Assembly (NCBI GenBank): GCA_018296165.2
Contig: JACKQL020000001.1
Location: 434,001 to 498,000 of the forward strand
Reading direction: 5' to 3'
Length of the DNA stretch: 64,000 bases
Source: Termitomyces sp. T153
Lineage: Eukaryota > Basidiomycota > Agaricomycetes > Agaricales > Lyophyllaceae
Shown here: positions 11,016 through 23,105 of the stretch, piece by piece
Position numbering within the stretch: position 1 is the first letter of the stretch
How the letters are laid out: each line of letters starts with the position of its first letter
The notes under the pieces: generated by a model
Told to the model about the DNA's origin: nothing
Databases searched by the model: none
The model's input: only the letters and a program-made list of their open reading frames with translations
Program-made: the position numbers and the translations under genes

Positions 11016-11930
11016 CTCCCCTGGACTGAAACTTTGACTGTTCCCAGTCAACTGTCAAAAGTCCATGATTTGCTGGATGGTCCATGCACTATTTATAAGG
11101 GTTTAAATAGTCCTGGCATCAGCATCAAACTTTGTCAAATCCCCCACCCATCTAGCTTGCTATATCAAGGAGTTGTGAGTGGCACCCTTTGCTACAAACT
11201 TTGTGAGTTGCTTTACTTCCATTGTTGGTGCCTGCTAATAACATTGTTGCTAGGCTCCTCTTCAGTCACTAGATTATGAGATTGACTATCTCTTCACAGA
11301 GGAAATGATGGTTGGCTTGGAGCATTGCTATGGACTAGCAATGTCATTAATGTTTTTCTGGCTTGTGGAGGACTTGATGCCTAATGACTTGTTTTTCTTT
11401 TAGCACCCCTCTTGCAATCAGGCAGTTTCTAGTGGCTTAGGTGCCAGGAAGAGAGTTGGTTTCACACTGGATGGTAGTGATGAAGAGGTGGAGGGACAAG
11501 GCAATGTTGCTAGGAGCCTGGCAGTGTTGCCAAGGCAGGCAGGAGGTTCAGGGTTCAGGGTAAGGGAAAAGCAAAGGCAATCAAATCGGAGGTAAGATCT
11601 TCCCATCTTGTCACTAGCACTTGTGTTGCTAACATAGCATATAGGATTCTGAAGATGACAGCAATGTTGCTACAAGTCTGGCAGCATCACCAAAGAAGTG
11701 TAAGGATTCAAAGAAGGGTAAGGAAAAGGTGCATGAAGACAAGGACTTGGAAGTAAGTTTTTTTGGTGATGCTTTCTGTAGTGACAGTTGCTAATGCTAG
11801 CATTTGAAATATAATTGAAATCATAGTAAGGACTTACATTTACTTACATTGACAATGACAGGACTATCAACACATTGATTAGTGAAAGAGATGAGTAGGA
11901 AAGCTCCATTTATATGACAATCTTGAATAC
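11016..11930 (+). pseudogene. Decayed copy of the B-element antisense gene
   Basis: The start (TCCTCCCC, then TTTGACTGTTCCCAGTCAAC) matches 52408-52447 of the B element, which lies just upstream of its antisense gene. A TATA-like TATTTATAAG follows at about 11090. Further on, 11350-11406 encodes a counterpart of the B exon-3 motif LFEDLLPNDQLFFQHP: VEDLMPNDLFFF, a stop, then HP. GTAAGA and GTAAGT donors near 11592 and 11753 suggest an exon/intron layout similar to 52581-54585. Stops and frameshifts make it a relic. The corresponding LTR and pol are not preserved. Confidence 0.6.
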
Positions 11931-11954
11931 TTTATTGAAAAACTCTTATCAATA

Positions 11955-12180
11955 ACATGAAAGACCCAAGTGACAAACTGAGGTTGGGTCTAGATCTCAG
12001 CATTGAGTTGAAAAAAATACAAAGACCTAACCAAACATAGTGAGGTTGGGTCTGGATATCAGCATTGAGTTGACAAAATACAAAGGCCTAACCAAATGTA
12101 ATGAGGTTGGGTCTGGATCTCAGCATTGAGTTAGAATATCAAGGACCTAACTGAATGAAGTGAGTTGGATCTGGGACTTA
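11955..12180 (+). repeat. Minisatellite, about 59-bp unit, roughly four copies
   Basis: Imperfect head-to-tail units contain TGAGGTTGGGTCTGGATCTC, GCATTGAGTTGACAAAATAC and AAGACCTAACC. It is the same unit as at 9230-9365, which links these two stretches as parts of one repeat family. Confidence 0.75.
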
Positions 12181-13989
12181 GCAAGAGCTACAGACCCAGG
12201 TACAGACCATAGCTTGTCCAACAATATAGCTGGAGCTTGTCTTCATATTTTGCTCCCTTCTGCTTACCTCCCCACTAACTGCTTTCTATATTTTATTTTT
12301 TGCATACCCCTCACAGCAACATGGTATATAGTAGGTGTACAATCTTTCCAACAGCTCCATAAGGCAGAGGCAAGATTATGCTTCAAAGTTCATGGAATTC
12401 AGAAATTTCTGCAATTGGGTGATTAAAATCACTTAATAAGCCAATGATCAGCTTGTCCATGCCAAGCAAAGCCAAAGTCACATATCATGCTTTGTAATCT
12501 CTTGCTCCAGTGACTGTATTGGTAATTATGATTGTATTGCTATCACATATGAAACTATAATCATGTTTGCTCTCAAAAATATGTAATTGATACCTTATTC
12601 AGGCAAATGAATAACAGGACTCTTATTCTCAGGGCCATGAAACATTGTATTTGTTGTGCTTAGATGTATCAGCATGATGTGAACATATGGATTGTAATGT
12701 TGATGTCTTTTTCTTCTTGGCCTACATATGTGTCCTGCCATCATTCAAGAACATTGCTGAGCTGGTGTGCTGGTATGTCTTGTTTCCTCTTGATTTTACT
12801 TGTTATATTTAGCTCTGACACTAATTTCAACCCAAACACCTGCCACCTCATGTCGAAGGGCTTTGATTGGGTCAACTGCTTGGTCACTGCATTTCACGCA
12901 CACTCAGATGATGCACATCAATAACTCAATGAGGTGTTCACTTACAGTTACTTCTGGTAGGGCTTACAGCTCAAGGGAACATCAAATCATTGTCTGACAT
13001 GCTTTTCCAAACCAAACAACAAACAAACATGTTTTCAATCCTCAGTATAAATACATTGTGAGTTTTGCTGTCCTTTTGTTTTTTCTACTGATTTTTTACA
13101 TTTTTTTTTATTTTTTTATTTCATTTTTTTGTTCTATACAATGCTATTCCACTACCCTATTTTATTTCAATGTAGCTTTGACATTGGCATGTGCTACTTG
13201 GCTGCTGGCAACATTTTCTTCAAATCATAATGTTTTGCATCCTTTTACCAAATTAGTGTATGAAAAACGTTTTTATTAAGAAGTCTAATGTATTTTTTAC
13301 ATATACAATCATTATACTGCTCTTGGTCCTCACTAAGTGATCAGTGGCCTGTCATAGACCTTGGACCTGCCATGTGCCACAACAGCCCATCCTCAACAGT
13401 TACTGATGGGATGGACGGATAGTAGGGTTAATGTTTAAGTATGCACTTTCTTTAGTATAGTAAGAATCAGGTGTAAGTCTTCTTTCAAAAAAATCATGAG
13501 GAAATAACCATTGGAGAAAGTATACTAATAAAGAAATCTCCAATGGTGGGCCAGTGGACTTTGCAGTCACATGTTGTTTAGATAGAGACACATTGACATA
13601 GCACTTACTCTTCTTCCTTCACTGTGACAGACACTGAGGAGTAAGTTCACTGTCTTCTTTCTTTCATTCATTCATCTGATATCCTATGCATAGTCATTAT
13701 CCTGTCATGTAGGTAAGACCAATATAGTTGTTCTTCCTTCACTGCAACAGACACTGAGGATCATTATCCTGTCATGTAGGCTCTCAGATCAGGTCTGGCA
13801 CTTGTCAAACAGCTTGTTGGAAAAACATACATATAATTTCCTGCTCTCTTGTTGATCAAAATGCAACAAGTAGTATAACCCGTCTGATGGATAGATAGAA
13901 TAGAAATATACTCTATACTAGGGGGAAGGCCACCTCACAAAGAATAATAGAACATAGGATAATTAAGGCAACGATTAGCTCAAGAAATG
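12181..13989. other. AT-rich repeat-derived region without recognisable genes
   Basis: Short open frames here are not conserved in composition or motif. A T-rich low-complexity stretch lies at 13076-13135. A direct duplication (core CTTCCTTCACTG, then CAACAGACACTGAGGA and ATTATCCTGTCATGTAGG) occurs at about 13611-13715 and 13731-13781. I cannot assign the rest. Confidence 0.4.
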
Positions 13990-14400
13990 CACGAGATTGC
14001 GCCAACACACATCTCGAGAACTAGTAAAACGACAAAAGCTTACAGCGAGAGTACTAAGCTTTCAGGACCTGTGTTTGATAAGCTAAATGAAATTGTCAAG
14101 TCACCAAAATCATCAGAGAATAGTGCTACATAATCAGTCGTCGAGGGAGTTGAAGACATCAACATTACAATCCATATGTATTACAAAGGCCAGGCGCCGA
14201 TGTCTATGAAGAAAGCACAATCTAAAAAAGGTCAATGAATGGTTGCTGAACTCCTCATCCCGCCAAATGGCACTCCCTACATATTTTTCAGGTCGACCAT
14301 AAGGCTGCAATAAACTAGAAGTGCTAAACGAGCTAATATTTAGCTGCTGTAGTAGGGCCGACTTCCGTCGTTCTTTCCACAAGACAATAACGATGCGTGT
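13990..14400. repeat. Segment duplicated at 20930-21390
   Basis: Blocks such as GCTTACAGCGAGAGTACTAAGC, ATGGCACTCCCTACAT and the GAAAGCACAATCTAAA region recur in the same order and strand about 7 kb away. This copy is less AT-shifted and lies between the 3' end of the SH3-SAM-PH gene and the repeats. An 89-codon minus-strand frame (14134-14403) covers it, but I saw no matching frame in the other copy. Confidence 0.55.
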
Positions 14401-14616
14401 CATCCTCGCGAGTTATGCGAGTTATGAAGATATTGTACGTATTCCACGATCGCGGGTCCAATATATAAATTGAGTTAACGTATATAGTTCCCTGGAATTA
14501 TGATTCCGCTCAATGAGTTGGCAATGTAGTCATCGTAGCCGAGAGTAGATGTTGATGGAGAGTATGATAAAATTTGACGGTTACATCTGAGTATGTACCA
14601 ATTTGTACTTGTCCTT

Positions 14617-17600
14617 TCATGTATCGCTCTGAATCAATTCCAAGCCCCCTCCCCTCGTGGTCGACGTAAACGCGGGTACCGGCACTATAAAACCTCCAGA
14701 TGATACCGGGCTCACCGACCCAATCGATGTTGCCAGAGCCCTTCGTTTGTCCTCCCACGCCTTCAATGCCCTCAGAAGCTGGACAATCTTATCGCGCTTC
14801 CCCTGGCGCACATCATTGATGCTCACGCTCCCCATCTTGACGTCGTTGTCTAGAAGGAAATCAAACAGTTGGAATAGCCCGTCAAGTTTATCATCCGTTG
14901 GGCTTTGTGGAAATGCGGAGTCAGGCACGGGAGGAGAAGTTGGTTTACCTTTAATGGATTCAGCAATGCGTAGAAGGTGGAGGCCACCGCAGATCGGGCC
15001 AGTCGGATCCCTTATTCGGAGTAAGAGAGAGAGATGAGAATTGGCCCATTCGACGAGAGCGGATTCCTCTGCCGATACGACAACGGGCTAGAAGAAATCG
15101 TTCAGATGGGTAACTGAGAAGTAAAATGATAAACATACAGTATGATTGGTGCTAACCCTCCTCATCTCCCTGGAAGGCCTCGCAGGCGCAGATGCAGACG
15201 ACCCCTGCTGCGGAGTCGATGGGGAGACCACATTCTCGTTCGTGGAAAACAAATTCAGTCTCGCGCGTTCATCAGTCCCCTCCTCAGCCGACGGAAGACC
15301 CATCAAGACTCGTGCATCCCTTGTCGAGAGTTGGTTTGTGTTTTCACGGCGCATTGCCTTCTGCGTGGCGGCGCGTGCACTGGGCGAGGGCGGCCTAGGT
15401 GCAGGATTCATCGCCTGTGCCACCATCAAAGGGATAGTGGGTATATTGCAGGACGAGATAACAGGTTCTGAAGGTGAATGTCAGTCCTTGGACGGAATAA
15501 GAAAAGAAAAGACATACTCGTATAATCCCGTCCAATAGTAGCCTTCATAATCGCCTTCATCCAATCTCGGATTGTCGACTTCTCATCTGAGCTGAAGTAA
15601 TGAGTCTTATCATGCTCATGATCAATCCTAAACCCATATCGTCCCGGATTCACATTCTCATCAACCGTGACCTTGTACCCAAGAATGTTTACATATCCTT
15701 TGATTTTCGTCTCCTACACCCCCACAATCAAGCCATTAGCAACCAAAGTCTGGAAAAAGTACCAGGAACATACCGCGGGACTATTGCTTCTCAAACAATA
15801 TAAATCCGGTCCCTTGAGTACAAAATACCTCATCTTCCAAGTATTATATCTATCCCCCTTCTTTCTCATCCACCCTTTATGATCCGCCTCGCCAATCTGC
15901 TCCAGTATACTCATTCCCTGTTTGAGCGAACCCACAGGAATAGTGATTGGCGGCGCAGGCGCAGACGCTGTGCGTTTTCTGAGTAGCGCGGGGTCCCGAG
16001 GCTCTTTTCCGGAATTCTTGAACGCAGGTGGTTTGGGCGTGCCAGCTTTTGGAATGGCAGTAGCTGAAGATGTAGTAGGATGTTTTTTTTCCTTGTCTGG
16101 GTATGTAACGGCGTCAGGGACTTTGCGTGAGCTGCTCGAAAGGCCGAAAAACGAAAGTGGGGAGTGGTCCGAGCTCGCTTCATTAATCGCACTATACACA
16201 TGAATATATCAGCTCAATCTACCTAACCAAAGAGGCAGAAGGAACAAACTTAGGATACTTCGGCGGGGGCTTCCTCCCCTTCCCTAATGTCCCTCCGAAC
16301 GTACTCCCAAAAATACTCAACCGATCCCCGGTGTTCTTCCCCGTCGCACTATCACCACTCCTCTTCGACTTCTTCTCCCTCTCCTTTTCTTTATCCTTCC
16401 CCTTCCCATTCTCAAGCGCGGTCGGTGACGTCCTAATGCTGAAGGAACCTTTGCCGCTGATTGAACCATCCCTCGAATGTCGAGAGGAAGAATCGAGTTT
16501 CGAGCTATTGTTAGAGTCGTATGAACGCCCAAAGAGACGGCGGCGCATACTACTCGTGGTGTGTGTTTCACCCTGGAAAGCTGTAAGGACAATTAACATG
16601 ACAAGTAAAAGCGACTAACTTCACTAGCAGCCCCACGATCCTCTTCCTGGACATCTGACACAGCAATCACAGTTGTCTTCAATACCCCATCACTCGGCGA
16701 GAGCATCAGATTGACAGGACGGCCCTTTTTAATGATTAGTCCATATCAGCACCATTCTCGCTCATAGAAGACGAAAAAAGATCACATTGATCTTCCCATT
16801 CTCAGCCGCCATTGCAGGCGCCGACGCTGACATTCCCATTCCCACTGACTCAACCTGTCCCTGCACCTGCTCGCCCGGCGGAACATGATATATCGTCTCC
16901 TCCGGACTCTCAACATGGCCTCCATTGCCATTGCCATAGACCATTGAACTCCCCTGGACCGACGCATAATTATACACCTGTCCCACACCCATCACGCCAA
17001 TAGACCCCGAACCAGGGAACGAACGAGTCGAATATGTTTGACTCTGACCCCTGGAATGCCCTTGTCCTTGTCCCTGCCCCTGTCCAGCTGCACTCTGAGA
17101 ATGTACGACACTCATTGGCGAATGCGGTACCATCAACGATGGGGACCGCTGCAGGGACGCCGAGCCCGGACCTCCACCCCCGGTAGCGGATTCAGAGTAG
17201 ATGAAGGAGGGAGGTCGACGAAGGTCAGTGATGGCGTTCGCGATACGCATGCGTTTTCCGAATGCCATTATACCTAGTTCGGTCTTGAGGAGGTTGACAT
17301 CGAGTTCGAGTAAGACGTCGCCTGTTATTTCTTGTTCTATTTAGCAAAGTATAGATAAGAAATATTCAGTAGTGATTGCTATTGGTTAGAGTGAACGAAG
17401 AACTGTACCAGTAAATTTCTCACAAACATCCTGATCGAACCCTCGTCCCTTTAGCCACTCAACGACTTCACCGATATCCCACTCTGTGGGATGCTTCTTC
17501 TCTTTTTCTGCTTCCTTGACAGCAGTGTATAGACCATCAACCTGATTCTCAACTAGCGTCGTCTGGATCGACGAAGCCGTGAGCGGCAATGGTGACAACT

Positions 17601-18915
17601 CCGAGGCTGAGGGACGCGCAGAAGCAGCGGAAGCAACGCTACTATGTTTGGAATGTTGTGCAGGGGTCGACGAGTTGGAAGAAGGAAGCATGACGAGGGA
17701 CTCGGGGTACCGTTCCTGGTCGTTATCGCTGCTCCTCTTCGACCCGGCCGGTTCGTGTTGGGTTTGAAGCCCAGGTTTGAGAGAGGGCGAATGAGGCGGG
17801 TGGAACACAGGGAACGATGTCTGTGTTGCCGTAGCAGTTTTGGCTTCATAATTCAACCACTCCGATCCAAGCGTGCTCGTCTCCTGCGCGGTTGTCCCCG
17901 TCTTGACCGACAGACTATCCTTCGAATTCGACTTCTGCTCCTCCAACCCAGGCGACTGCTCTAACTTATCCAGTGCCCTCTCGTCTTCCTCTTCCTCCTC
18001 TGGTATATGTGGATGGTCCCTCGAAAACACACCCGAGTGCGTCGTATACTCTTCCTCACCCTCGCTCTCATCGCTCATCTCAACATCAATCGGCGGCGCC
18101 CCGCGACTTGAAGCGCCATTCATCATTGCCTCAAGCTTCTCGGCCTCCTCCACAGCCCTCTTCGCGCGTTCTGCAAGCTTCGTACGAGCACCCTTATGCC
18201 AGGTCTCTCCGCCTGCAGTGCTCGGTCCAACATCAACATCAGACATATCATACTCGGTGTCAGTGTCCCCCTCCGTGACGTCCCCTGTCGAGCTAGCGAA
18301 ACTGAAGCTCCGAGCCTCATCGCCTGCAGCATTAGACCGCCCAAGCTGTTCGATGGCTTCTTGGACGTCCGTCATGGTGGCTTTCATGACTCCTTCGCTG
18401 CTGGAGGCGGTGCGTTGGTGCGATGTTATGGATGCTGAGGTCTCATCATTTTCGGGCTCATGTCCTATGTCCTGCTGACTGTTGAGAAAGATGGCGGGGG
18501 CGCGAGATTGAGGTACAGGAACAACAATGCTGGTAGAAGCTGCGACGGGAGGTTCGGCTTCTTCCTCCTCCCGGAGATCCTGGGGGGTTGGCAGAGTGAG
18601 AGAGTCGGTTAGTTGGACCTCCATGGCTGTTGAAGGAGTAGATGTAGACGGCGCGATAGGTTCAGGCGGGGCGCTTGTGGTATAGCTCTGTGGGAATAGA
18701 CCGACTTGACCTGCGAGGTTGCGACCCTGTTGTACTGGATTAAATCTGACAGAATCTCCACGACAGTGGAAATGAGTAGCAAAACATACCTGCCACCACC
18801 CATCGCTGTATTGCTCGTCCTTCTCGATAACCTCTATACGCTCGCCGGCATGGAAGGACACTTCGTCTTCATGTTCGGGCGTAAAGTCGTGCAGTGCATA
18901 CACATATTCAGGCAT
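14617..18915 (-). CDS. BOI1: Boi1/Boi2/Pob1-type polarity scaffold (SH3-SAM-PH)
   Basis: Nine exons (18915-18790, 18726-17409, 17336-16786, 16724-16620, 16572-16250, 16191-15774, 15713-15518, 15467-15139, 15087-14617) give about 1,278 residues. Domains in order: SH3 at about 4-60 (ALHDF, YSDGWWQ, GLFPQSYT); a long acidic/Ser-rich linker; SAM at about 454-520 (EWDIGEVVEWLKGRGFD, LLKTELGIMAFGKR); a Gln/Gly-rich linker (GQGQGQGQGH); PH at about 915-1012 (GWMRKKGDRYNTWKMRYFVL, GFRIDHEHDKTHYFS, IRDWMKAI); and a helical CH-like segment from about 1122. Yeast and fission-yeast relatives bind Bem1/Cdc42, formins and phospholipids at growing tips. The exon-5 end is uncertain: a GTTTGT donor gives a 58-nt intron, while GTAGAT would give one of only 31 nt. 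Confidence 0.9.
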
Positions 18916-19765
18916 GGTTTGTCAGTAATGTCTGTGACCAGACGTCGTCAGCAGAGCACAAGATAAGCTAGCGCAAGGTAAGCTTAGCACAAGGATAAGT
19001 ACTACGGATGAGAGGCCTGCTGATGACTCAGCAGCTCGGTCAAGGACAAATCATTCGTTCTGGCTTATGTCTATATGTGCGTAGCTCACGAGCAACTCAC
19101 CATATCATGATTCAAGGATACTAGTGGTTGAATTGACACCAAACCGCGAAGGTCTCGAGTGGCGGACGTCAGTTACACTCTGTGAAGCAGTCTGAAATTA
19201 GGCTGTATAAACAAAGAAGTATATACTGTATTATACAGTTGACCCACTGGTCCATAATAGAAGTCTATCTCTAGCTGTGTATGTGCTCCTTCAAGGCATG
19301 GCCTAGATCAGTTCCACTCCAAACTTCGAAGAATGTTCCTATTTTACGCAGACTTCCTCTGGCGTGGACTCTGTCCATGAATGGTTAGCACGGAGAAGCC
19401 CTGGGCTCCGATTAAGATCATTTCGATCCTAAATTATAGTATGACAAAGAATAGAAAACACCACTTCTCTCAAGGGCGATCTTCTAGAAATAGTTGTATG
19501 CAAGAAACCTTGGAAAAGAGAAAGCTTCCAAAAATCAAAGTCAAAAACACTATCAAAAAGAACATTATCAATGGAATACCAGTGGCTGACATCAGAGCTT
19601 CACTCGACTAAATACTTATAAAGATACAGTGGATGATTCCCTGTCTTCTCCAGACTCCAGAGGTGAAAACTTGATGATTGAACATAGCTAATTGACAACC
19701 ACAATGTCAATAGTACACCTCCAATCAACTCCCAAGAAGAGTGAATAATGATATTCTTGTGATCC
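18916..19765. other. Upstream region of the SH3-SAM-PH gene and unassigned DNA
   Basis: The first 250 bp are the likely promoter of the minus-strand gene. An open frame at 19381-19611 (+) is Lys/Ile-rich with no recognisable motif and is probably not a gene. The solo LTR follows at 19766. Confidence 0.4.
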
Positions 19766-20323
19766 TGTCAGGGGATGTCCCATTCCCCCTTTGTCCTGTT
19801 CTCCCTCCTTATGGTTTTCCTTTATTCTCCTTTGCTTGCCCTATCTGCTGGTTCCAGTTCTAGCCCTCAGGCTGCACCAGTTCTCTGTCCATAATTCTGA
19901 CAAGTGTTGCCCCTTCCACATGGCCTCTTACCAGACCCCTGGATTGTTTCCTGTATTCCAGGCATACCGCTGATTGTAGGCCTCCCATCTTTGGACCACA
20001 AGTACTTTTGACCAAGGGCTATCTTTTGGTTCTATCAGTAGGTGGTCATGTGCCAGGAGTCTGGAGATCAAGGCCATTTATGATGGATCTCCACTTTTTG
20101 ATCAGACTCCAGGTTTGGTTGTTGTTGGGTGTTTTTTTCCAGAAGCTCTAGAGTAAATTTTCCAAACACTGGCATTGGAGATCCTTAGACTTGTTCTCTT
20201 TGGATCTCCCTCTGCCAGGTGAGTAGCTAGAACTCTAGAACTTCTTGTAGATGCTGAATAGACTTTGAATCTCCCTCTGCTAATTGTGTGATTGAGCCAC
20301 AGCCTCCAGAGGTCACCTTTACA
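19766..20323 (+). mobile_element. Solo gypsy-type LTR with target-site duplication GATCC
   Basis: The LTR starts TGTCAGGGGATGTCCC and ends GGTCACCTTTACA. GATCC flanks it exactly (19761-19765 and 20324-20328). Its 3' part, with ACTTGTTCTCTTTGGATCTC and GAGCCACAGCCTCCAGAGGT, closely matches the G2 LTR at the right edge of the window (minus strand). It is therefore the same chromovirus family. Confidence 0.9.
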
Positions 20324-20929
20324 GATCCAGTTGAGTGGGAATAGGTACATGGTCTAGAGCATCATTGTCTCACACCTTTGCAATACTTGACTAGAAAACC
20401 CATGTATGTTATTCTGTAATAGCAATTTGAGAACAACAGTGTCTGACCTCACAGCTGTGGAAGCCTGTATTTTTGGTGTGATAGGAAAGAACCATTTTGG
20501 CAACCTCAATACCAATTGAAGCAACCCTAGTTTCATCCTAGAGCTGTTGTTCCTCCAGTAAATGGAACTTTCAATGTGCTGCAGATGTAGTCTGGCTGAC
20601 AGATGCAAGGCCAATGGGCAGGTTTGCTGGCTCAGAGGTGTGTTGGACTCTTGTTATCCAGTCAGGAGTCATGCTTGTAAGTGTTGTAGTCAGAGAAAGC
20701 ATAACCCCGCCAAGCAAAAAAAGGAGATTGATAGCCCATCTGAAAAATTGGCAAGATCAGCAACAATGTGCTATGTAGGAGAAAAGTTACTTACAAATGG
20801 CAATAGAGCAATAAAGGTGACTATTGGCTCAAGAGATGCTGCCAATAATTCCTGCTCATTTTGAAGAGGGTTGTGAGCAACCAGTAGCTTGAGTAGAGCT
20901 AGAGAAGAGACCAATCTGGAGGACTCATA
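20324..20929. other. Unassigned AT-rich DNA
   Basis: No convincing open frame or LTR is seen. The short plus-strand frame at 20562-20864 has no recognisable domain. Confidence 0.35.
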
Positions 20930-21390
20930 AGACAACAAAGACTTACAGTGAAAGTGCTAAGCTTACAGGACCTGGTAGATGAGTTCAGCTATCACTTCTC
21001 ACAAAATGATCATTGACCTCACCAAAATGACCTGAGAACAGTGCTTCACACCAAATCTGGATCTCTGAGATCATATCATTATAACTGGTATACATCAAGG
21101 GGCAAGTATTCTGAGAAAGAGGAAAATCAGTCACCAAAAACTGTTTTCAAGTTCAGGGAAATTGAAAATTCAAATGGAAGCCAAGTGCCAATGTATATGA
21201 AACAAGCACAATTAAGAATGAGGTCAATGATAAATATGAACACTTCAGTATGACTCATCCCCATCCCATGAGATGGCACTCCCTGCATGATTTTTTAAGT
21301 TAGTCATGAGGGCTCTGTATTATGAGGCATAAGGATATTACCTACTGTAAAAGCAGCTAGAAAGTCATCACTACCAACTGTAACTCACAA
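20930..21390. repeat. Diverged copy of 13990-14400
   Basis: It contains ACTTACAGTGAAAGTGCTAAGC, ATGGCACTCCCTGCATGA and ATGAAACAAGCACAAT in the same order as 13990-14400. Most differences go towards A and T (for example CG to CA or TG). It also holds about 100 bp of extra sequence in the middle. Confidence 0.5.
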
Positions 21391-21488
21391 TTCCTGTAAT
21401 AAGAATGACAAGAGCAAGATACTGTGCAACATAAGGTTCACAATCAATAAATCCATGTTGATGAGAGAATTTCATCAAGCAAGAGATA

Positions 21489-21578
21489 ATGATGATGATG
21501 ATGATGAACTCTGTTGAACTCTTGTAAGCTACAATACATGATGATGAACTCTGTTGAACTCTTGTAAGCTACAATACA
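21489..21578 (+). repeat. ATG microsatellite and exact 40-bp tandem duplication
   Basis: A short (GAT)n run leads into a 38-nt stretch beginning ATGATGAACTCTGTTGAACT. The stretch is repeated exactly at 21501-21538 and 21541-21578. Confidence 0.85.
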
Positions 21579-21599
21579 GAGCTAAGAGGTGGGCTCATA

Positions 21600-21709
21600 C
21601 TTCCATAGCACCCACTGATGCCCCCTGACCTGCCCCAAACTTTGTTCAACCCCAGTGCCTGCTCCAGCTAACTCCAACACTTTTTCAGCTGACTCTGATG
21701 CTTCCTCAG
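21600..21709 (+). repeat. Left part of an old LTR-A copy (A2)
   Basis: GCTCCAGCTAACTCCAACAC and GCTGACTCTGATGCTTCCTC follow the LTR-A 5' region (CTAACTCCGACGCCTCCCTG) with many substitutions. The copy resumes at 35634 after the nested insertions. The LTR tip is not clearly preserved. Confidence 0.6.
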
Positions 21710-21917
21710 TGATGTGCTCCTATGCCACCTAGTGCTGTGCAGAAAACCTAAAAAGAGAACCTAACACTAGCCACTAGATAGGGTAGCTGGCAGTAGGAAG
21801 TTAATAGTGGCAAGTCAGTAACTGTCCCAGAGAATGAGAGCAAATGTGGGTGTGAAGTGTGTATTTGGAAGGATCACTAGTGCTAGCCTAAGTCACTAGA
21901 TGGTAACAGAGAGTTGC

Positions 21918-23105
21918 TGTCACGACCCATCCCTTGGACCCCCGCACATTGTCCAGCAACCTCCCGATTCCCCAAAACCCCCAACACTCCGCTGAACTTC
22001 CACCCATGCCCTGCACCTATTTTGGTTAGCCCCGACGCAACCTTGGCTAACTCCGATGCCTCCCTGGCTAACTCCGACGGCCCCCTGGCCAACTTTGACG
22101 CCTTTCCTGCAGCCACTGACACTTACCCTGGATCTCCCAAACCCCAAGAACCACCCCTGCTGTTCCCGATCTTTGCTACCCATCATCAACTCAACACCCT
22201 GGTTCCTCCAACCCATTCCAGAGTATCACAACAACCTCGGGGTGACCCGCGTTCCCAAATGATCCCATCAACATATCAGCATGGCCCAACCCTCGATCGC
22301 AACTGACACCCACCCACTCCGTTGAGCTCTGCCAAGCCCCACCGCCACAGCCGACGTACCCCAAAGTTCTCCGGTAGTCAGTATATAAGACGTCGAGTAG
22401 CTCTTCGTACTCTAGTCTTGATATTGCTTAACGTTACCTATGGTCTGATTGTTTCCTTCTTGTGTTTTGTGTTTTGTGTTTTGTGTTTCGTTTTCCTTAC
22501 TCTCAGTCTCCCGGTCTTATTTCAGTCTCCCAGTCTTATCTCAGTCTCCCAGTCTTGTCTTGTCTCCATTTCGTTATCATTCTTGTTATTGTTTTGTATC
22601 TCCACTCAAATCTACTCTTGTTCCATATCGACTCCATTTCATTTTGTCCAACGTTGTCTCAGTGACTCCGTCCGGCCATTGTGCCCAAGCCTTCCTCAAA
22701 CTTAACGACCTCACAAACTCCGCGATTACGATTACAAATCCCGACACTCTTTCACTAGGTCTGAACCTTGCTCTTCGCTTGGTTCCGGACTCCATCAACT
22801 CCAATTGATCTTCCATCAAACCCCAACTCCGCTCCCATTGATTGCGTAGCCGCCTACTCCTTTGTGTCTGCAAATCTCCCATATGGTCTTCTGCCTGAAC
22901 CCCACCAAGCCTGTCCTGTTTCCTCGCAATCCAACTTCTCCAGACCTCCCCGGACCTGTCCGGATCACATCCCACCAACTATCTGCACAAGCCATCAGTG
23001 CCCAGAATGCTTTCAAGTATTCAGTTGTCAGTGCAAGGGGATCACGCCCGCCTAGTAAGGACTCGCCCAGTGCAGCTGAGCCCCCGGGGTCAGCAGAACC
23101 TGACA
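21918..23105 (+). repeat. 5' LTR of A1
   Basis: TGTCACGACC...CCTGACA. TATATAAG lies at 22382-22389. The internal region starts TAATATCAAGACTC; the older copy A2 has TGATATCAAGACTC at the same place (36437), which makes this conserved block the likely primer-binding site. Confidence 0.93.

Noticed and set aside
16192..16222. 31-nt intron in the Boi-type gene
   Set aside because: Far shorter than the 47-63 nt of its other introns. A GTTTGT donor at 16249 gives 58 nt in the same phase.
19381..19611. 77-codon Lys/Ile-rich frame as a gene
   Set aside because: No domain or supporting context; composition fits AT-rich intergenic DNA.
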